Part shown: positions 58,317-64,000 of the stretch, piece after piece
Layout: each line of letters begins with the position of its first letter
Numbering within the stretch: position 1 is the stretch's first letter
Assembly: GCA_032622095.1 (NCBI GenBank)
Contig: CP136062.1
Span: 35,838,918-35,902,917 of the forward strand
Length of the DNA: 64,000 bases
Direction: 5' to 3'
Origin: Siphonodentalium dalli
Taxonomy: Eukaryota; Mollusca; Scaphopoda; Gadilida; Siphonodentaliidae
Notes under the pieces: model-generated
Database searches by the model: none
Seen by the model: the letters and a program-made list of their open reading frames with translations, nothing else
What the model was told of the DNA's origin: nothing
Made by a program: the position numbers and the translations under genes

Positions 58317-60470
58317 AGACACTTTACGCATGGTGCGATAACTGAAATATTTTCTATCTGATCGGAACCAAATTTTTTATATGAATTTCTCAGCACCAAA
58401 TACAGATCGAGTTCGAATATGGGTTCGATCCGAGTTTTTTTCACGGAGTTATGGCCCTTTTTCGACTTAGAATTCATGCATGCTACCATAACTCCAAAAA
58501 ATTTTATCTGATCAGAATCAAATTTGGTATGCAAGTTTCTCGGACCAAAATACAGATCGAGTTCGAATATGGGTTTGATCCGATATTTTTCAATGGAGTT
58601 ATGGCCCTTTTTCGACTTAGAATTCATGCATGCTGCCATAACTCAAATTTTTTTTAATCTGATCGGAACCAAATTTGGTATGCGAGTTTCTCAACTCAAA
58701 ATACAGATCGAGTTTGAATATGGGTTATATCCAACATTTTATACCAGAGTTATGGCCCTTTTTCAACTAAGAATTGAACAGATAACCATAGCAGTCTACA
58801 ATTAATTACCAGTGGTATCAGTTTAGCTCTGAGAGCAGTAAATCTGTATTATGGGAATTAGAGTTATTTTTTACTCCCATGTTTATGATGACACACTCCT
58901 CACCTGTATAGTTTTTGGTATCGATCGGTTGATCGGTTTAGAAATTATTAACACTTTGCATCCGCACATAGGCATGAGCTATCCGATGCTGTAACCAAAT
59001 TATTTTTTGTCCGATTGTTTTCATATTTGATATGTAGGTTTATAATGACACACCCCTCACCTGTATAGTTTTTGGTATCGATCGGTTGATCGGTTTAGAA
59101 AATAATTAACCCTGCACACAAATGCTATCTGATCCATCTAAGTCAAACTGTTTTCTTCTGATATGCCTCATATTTCTTACCAAGGTTTTTCTTAGCACGT
59201 TCTTTATCTGTATGGTTTTTGGTATCGTTTAATTAACCCTTTTCAAACTTATTTTTACTTAGAACTCAAAACATTTTTCATCTGATCTACACCAAATTTG
59301 GTACATGTGGTCCTCACCCCTAAATACAGATCAAGTTCAAATTTGGGTTTGATCCGATATATTTTAACAGAGTTATGGCCCTTTATAATTCAAGTAATTT
59401 ACTACCTATTGTATATATGCCCTGTGAGAATTTAAGACAAACAACTTTACACAGTAATCTGCTTTATTGGGATCAGAAAATGACACTGGATACTCTTTGC
59501 TAAACCACTGCTGCTCCCAGAGCTGTCAAATTTAAGTGATTGATGATACTTTACTCCAGTTTGTGTGCAATAGTAATTTAATCCAACCTGTTGAAACATG
59601 TTCATGGCATTAATACAAATAGTCCATGTGAAGGATGTTCTGGAGCATGGCTGTTTAGAGAATTGTTGTTTACAGAGACACTGTTGTCTTATCTTGAGAA
59701 AACAATTTATCCACACATTAGTTCCATCATATGATGTTATTGAAAATGATTAACACTCTCCACACATCATATGTTCATTCTCCTATTCTATGTCCAGGTT
59801 GATCGTGATCCACTTTTCACTTGCATGTATTTCAGGATTAAAATTAACCTATTCCATAGACACATAATATCTGATACGCAGATTTTAAATTATCTCTTTC
59901 GCCTTAGGCCAGGTTCACTAAGAATTTCTATTAATTATAAGCCACCTATTGCATTTGGGCTGCAGGATAATAATAATGGTTCTGGTATTCTTGAAGCTGA
60001 CTTTTTGGTCAAATATTTTTCACCCAATCACTTTTATAATCTCATTCAGGTTGATTGTGATACATTCTTCATGCGTATAGATTTTGGTATTGATTGAATG
60101 GTTTTGAGAATATTAACCCAATATTTAATAATATTTCTGCTGTTACAGACATTGTATCTTTCCAATGATCAGCTTAGAATAAAATTAACCATAGGTACAT
60201 GTATACTGTACGCGATCCAATGTTATGACTCTAATATTTTCAATTTGACCCTTCTCATATCTCTCCTTTAGTTATCTGATAATTCTGTATTAAAATATTT
60301 TATATCCAACCATTATCAATCATATTTAATATCAAGGTCTATACACCCCTCACTTATATAGATGTTCAGGTGTTTGTTGGTCTCTAATCTCAATCATCCC
60401 ATAACTTTTACTATGCAGCTAACACAACAACATAATCTGTTATGACTCGGGTTCCATTGTAAGAATTAAA
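58197..60470. repeat. Mosaic of degenerate ~150-bp repeats with (CCGT/CTGT)n start
   Basis: Begins with a palindromic ACCATAGTATGGT and a (CCGT)n(CTGT)n microsatellite (58251-58316). Three clear ~150-bp units follow, with TCTGATCGGAACCAAATTTG, AAATACAGATCGAGTTCGAA, GGGTTTGATCCGA and GAGTTATGGCCCTTTTTCGA. From 58860 to about 60400 the units are more decayed and share TCACCTGTATAGTTTTTGGT and ATCGATCGGTTGATCGG. It belongs to the same family as the block at 4440-4840. No gene. Confidence 0.7.
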
Positions 60471-61429
60471 TAAATAGAGTTATTATGATGTTAATATTGT
60501 AACAATTATATCTTTAACAGCTATGGTGCATCTGTCTGACTGTGTTTGGGTATAATTATCTTTATCAATCTATCACACATACATGTATCTCTGTTGGAGT
60601 GACCGAATAGGTTGAAATCGAATGTCATATCCATCTTCCTATTGTGTTTAAATGAGCAAGTTGCTCAATATGTCTGATTCCACTATGAAACTAATAAATA
60701 ATAGTACGCTGTGAATTGTTGAAATTCTTGCACTCATAAAAAGATCGCTATCGCCAAGGTATGGGTTAAACATCTGCCGATCGTGATCGGCCTCTCGTTA
60801 TTATATGGTATTTCTTTAGAACTGCATGAAATTCTATATCGGCTTCCACAGAATTGTCTTTTGCTATAGCTAATTTTGAGGGATACGAGAATACGATATA
60901 ATGACATCCAGCCATTAAACCCATTCACAGTACATGTGTGTGCCGATAGTTGTATATCAATATTCAAGTGTCAGACACATGTACACTGAATTTAAGTTTT
61001 GAATTCAGTTCACCCACTAGTGCCAGTGTGGTATTATTTCATCCATAGTAAATTATTACCCCATCCATATACGTCCTATATTTATCCTCATGATGCCCGT
61101 ATCAAAGGATCTTTAAGTTGGATGTTCTTATGGGGTTGTCGTAATACATGTACAGTTTACAATAAACAATACACATTGTGACGAGCAGAAATTTGGCTTG
61201 GAAATAGGACAGTTTGACCAATTTGGTGTCAGACCAGATGGGGCATTTTAAATTAGCTACAAATACATGTACATATTAAATACCAAATACTCCACAAAAA
61301 TGTCAGCTATCAAATTGGTCTAGTAAATATCACATATATGTACTAGCGGAATATTAAAAAGTGTTTCTTGTTACGGTATTTTGTCTGATAAGGTAGAAAA
61401 TAATGGCGATGATGAGTCGAGACCCAGCC
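60471..61429. other. Non-coding DNA
   Basis: No supported feature. Confidence 0.4.
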
Positions 61430-61680
61430 CATGTTACCCGGAGGGATAAAAATGATTCGAAATACATGACCACACCAATTTTCAGTGAGATCCGAGCAAT
61501 AGTTTCTGAGAACCGCGATGCTCGTGCGAATATGATGTCATAATGTCAAAACGCGACATTGAGGGATTCACCAAATTTCAGTACAATCGGCCAAATGGTT
61601 CGCGTGAAACCATTTTATCTGTGCAGAAAATGTTACCCGGAGTACCGATTTACATTCCCGTACCACATTTCAGTGCGATC
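61430..61680 (-). repeat. Inverted copy of the 34060-34680 repeat family
   Basis: On the minus strand: GCGGTTCTCAGAAACTATTG, GATCTCACTGAAAATTGG, GTGGTCATGTATTTCGAATC and TCCGGGTAACATGG, matching units at 34530-34640. About two units. Confidence 0.65.
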
Positions 61681-61868
61681 CTGGGCATACACATGGACCC
61701 CTGAATGTGATTAATCATCGGACATGTCCGCGATTAATCTAATCAAAATGATATATCATTTACCGTGATAGGAAAATGTGAAGTGATTATAAGATCGTTT
61801 AATTTATTGTTTACATAAATTTTCTTATACCGCGACAAATCAAAATTGTCTGGAAAGCAAGGCTTTGT
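61678..61868. mobile_element. Internal fragment of the 57081-57631 TIR element
   Basis: Matches 57198-57385 in the same orientation with few differences (TCCTGGGCATACACATGGAC to GTCTGGAAAGCAAGGCTTTG). The terminal arms are missing. Confidence 0.85.
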
Positions 61869-61892
61869 TTACAAATAAATCTCGTTGCTTTA

Positions 61893-62480
61893 AGCCCCTG
61901 TCACACTCAGGCCGGCGCTCTCATTGCGCTGCAAAAGTATCAAAGCGCCCACCTAAACGCACTAAGGTCTCCAAGAACCGATTGGTGACGCAGTGGACAC
62001 TGGTTACAACGGGCGAGGATCTCCATGGTCGCCCATAGGTGCCAGAGCGCCGCGCTTGTTTTATGCATGCACAAAACAAGCGCAGAGGTTCGGCGTTCTG
62101 ACCAGGACGTAGTACTGTCGCCGTGACAGCGCAAAGCAAAGCGCCAAGCGAGCGACGTGAGCGTTATGTGGACGTAGAAAAAGCGCATATTAGGTTCTCG
62201 TGGTCGCAGCAAGGAATTAATCTTATCTTTTGCGACTACAGTAAGCTTAATCAAATTCTCACTACGTGCCTTTCCCGTCCTTAATACGCTCAATGAGGCT
62301 CTGTCCAAAACTTATTGCGCTCTTTCTGCGCTGTCGTGGGGTGTTATGGACTGGTTCCCGCTCACAGAACGTTCACATTGTGCTGCAACTGCGACTCTGG
62401 CGCTCGCTTTACGCCCAAGCGTTATACATGGCGTTCTTCCGGCGTTTACAGTACGATCCCACATGGAAATGCGGTCTGCT
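61893..62480. other. CpG/GCGC-rich block of unknown nature
   Basis: Far richer in GC and CpG than its surroundings, starting CCCCTGTCACACTC. It is full of AGCGCC, GGCGCTC and TTGCGCT words and includes a perfect 11-bp inverted repeat GCGCTTGTTTT / AAAACAAGCGC (62052-62083). Overlapping frames on both strands lack family resemblance. Could be a DNA transposon end region or a CpG island; a transposon is more likely given the repeated words. Confidence 0.35.
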
Positions 62481-62490
62481 CACACCAACT

Positions 62491-62701
62491 GTTGTATTGC
62501 GTGTGTCTTTGGTAGGTATCTGTTATGTCTGAATTATATAGTTGTATTGCGTGTATCTGAACATTATGTCTGAATTATATATTTGTATTGTGTGTGTCTT
62601 TGGTATGTATCTGTTATGTCTGAATTATATAGTTGTATTGCGTGTGTCTTTGGTAGATATATGTTATGTCTGAATTATATAGTTGTATTGCGTGTGTCTT
62701 T
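62491..62701. repeat. 50-bp tandem repeat, about four and a half copies
   Basis: Unit TTGTATTGCGTGTGTCTTTG, GTAGGTATCTGTTATGTCTG, AATTATATAG. Copies start near 62491, 62541, 62582, 62632 and 62682; the second is shortened to 41 bp. Confidence 0.92.
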
Positions 62702-63325
62702 GCGATCAGGCTGGCGTTTGATTTGAGTTGAAAAAGTATCATAATACGAGTAACGCACAGTGGAAGCGCGGGAAATTGTCAGAAATTTTCAATCTGTTAA
62801 AACAAGAGAACCAATGTCAGAAATGGTAACGCGCTCAAGATCATATATTATAAACCCAAGAATGTAATTGTAGAATATAAAATATATTGGTTTTGCGAAT
62901 GACCAACTCAGAATTCCGTTAAATAACAATAACAACCAGCACCTAATTAACGAACCGGTGGCCGACTCGACCGTCTCCGACCACAACCCCCAGTGGGCTG
63001 CAGACATTTCTTTTATTTGTAATTGACATATAGTTTATCACAAACCAAAAATCAACATTAATCAACGTTGATTAACACAATAAACGAAAGTGAATTTCCC
63101 CAACTACATGCACCTTTTACGGGACTCGGCCTCCAGCTTGCAGTTTGACTTTTAATCATCCCAAAAATTCCCATTCTATAAATAAAACTAGTAAAATACC
63201 CATTGATCATGTCAGCCCGCACGCTAAACGAGAATCTCCCCCACCAGTTATACACAAGAAAACTAAGATGCATGCATCAGGTCGGCCGTGAACTATCTAC
63301 CATAGAATTGTTGTAGCTATCGATT
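62702..63325. other. Non-coding DNA
   Basis: No supported gene or repeat. Confidence 0.4.
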
Positions 63326-63702
63326 ATACATTTTGAAACACCTGTCTGTATGTATGTGTGTATGTGTGTATGCGTGAATGCATGTGTGTATGTGTTATAG
63401 ACTCTAACACTGCTCGAATTTGGTATTTAACGTGTCAACTTGACCTCTCTCATAGGCATGTTTCTGGACCTTGACCGATCCGACTAAAAATTTGTGTGTA
63501 GGACTACTTCGATCCCGGGAGCAATATGGACGGGTCCAATTTCACGTGGGACCATGTTCTCGAACGTGCTGATATAGGCATGTTTCTGGACCAATTGAAC
63601 AATAGTTTGGCCAGACGCTGTATATACTGGGTACTGTCCAGATGGAGGCGATCACAAAAAAAATCCCTAACTAGCCCGAACGAAGTCGAGTACATCAGCT
63701 AG
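63326..63702 (+). mobile_element. Helitron-like non-autonomous element
   Basis: Opens with a TGTATGTGTG-rich stretch, then two units containing ATAGGCATGTTTCTGGACC and a GATCCGAC-type box. Ends with CCCGAACGAAGTCGAG (weak hairpin), TACATCAG and CTAGT at 63698-63702. The CTAGT end after a hairpin suggests Helitron. Non-coding. Confidence 0.35.
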
Positions 63703-64000
63703 TTTAATATATATTTTGGACATTTGTCTGTCTGTTTGTCTGTTAGCTATGGCCGGGAAAACTGCCGGACAGATTTGACGAAATTTGATACCTAGGGGAA
63801 ATTATTTCCAGGGAGTATTTTGGACGGGTCAAATCTTGATCCCGACCTGACTTTGACATTCAAAAAGATCAATTCAAGGTCAAATCTGGTAAAACGGAAG
63901 TATTTCAACGAAATTTGATACCTACTGTTACTTTTGTCCCAGAAGTGTTTCGGGTGGGTCAAATCATGACCCTGACCTGATCTTGACATTCAAAATTGTC
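63703..64000 (+). repeat. Second Helitron-like/tandem repeat block (cut by window end)
   Basis: Starts right after the preceding CTAGT with ATATATATTTTGGACA, TTTGTCTGTCTGTTTGTCTG. Two ~130-bp units have GACGAAATTTGATACCTA, GGGTCAAATC(T/A)TGA(T/C)CC and TGACATTCAAAA. Shares CAATTCAAGGTCAAATC with the block ending at 56473. Confidence 0.55.

Noticed and set aside
58154-58805. Frames on both strands with KFGM / FELDLYF repeats
   Set aside because: They follow the 150-bp non-coding repeat units and are interrupted by stops between units.
59771-60097. 108-codon plus frame
   Set aside because: Overlaps decayed repeat units and shows no recognisable domain.
61921-62573. Overlapping frames in the GC-rich block
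   Set aside because: Open frames on both strands are expected from the high GC content; no domain recognised.

Overview
The window looks like nuclear DNA of an invertebrate animal, most likely a lophotrochozoan (mollusc- or brachiopod-like). The reasons are a gene split into many exons with GT-AG introns, several non-LTR retrotransposon (LINE) remnants, a Crypton-type tyrosine-recombinase remnant, a tRNA-like SINE, foldback/MITE-like elements and very abundant tandem repeats. The species assignment is inference; no rRNA, mitochondrial or other marker gene is present. There are no operons, CRISPR arrays or bacterial features.

Layout. 1-1131: degraded Crypton-like tyrosine recombinase (+). About 1400-2715: 5' part of a degraded LINE carrying ORF1 with zinc knuckles (-). 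About 4440-4860: short-repeat DNA. About 4860-7570: 5'-truncated, frameshifted LINE ORF2 (-). About 8075-10337: 5'-truncated LINE with a long intact reverse-transcriptase frame and a short-tandem-repeat tail (+).

10503-about 49080: one large multi-exon gene on the + strand, for which I reconstruct 14 exons. Every exon-exon junction keeps the reading frame, giving about 9.4 kb of coding sequence (roughly 3,100 codons), open at the 5' end and probably also at the 3' end. The product is a giant, probably secreted or cell-surface protein built from many copies of a fibronectin-III-like module. Its hallmarks are a 'W-x-G-F-x-D-x-x-S-G-I' strand and a 'D-x-S/T-P-P-x-x-G' linker. I recognise the family only as uncharacterised metazoan proteins. 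One exon carries an in-frame TAA at 38854-38856.

The introns hold most of the repeats. The 9.7 kb intron between exons 8 and 9 contains a higher-order satellite: four copies of a 1.68-1.77 kb unit, each with 13-14 monomers of 88 bp, followed by a 10-bp/30-bp array. The whole array lies between inverted terminal repeats of a foldback-type transposon that also has a short, array-free relative at 57081-57631. Other introns carry a 28-copy 33-bp minisatellite, a SINE, palindrome-bounded repeat blocks and hairpins.

49080-64000: mostly non-coding repeats. These include a possible LINE fragment (-), a TATA-box promoter with a first-exon donor (50917-51008), several minisatellites, two foldback elements, Helitron-like ends and degenerate 120-150 bp repeats. 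I found no further convincing protein-coding exons there.
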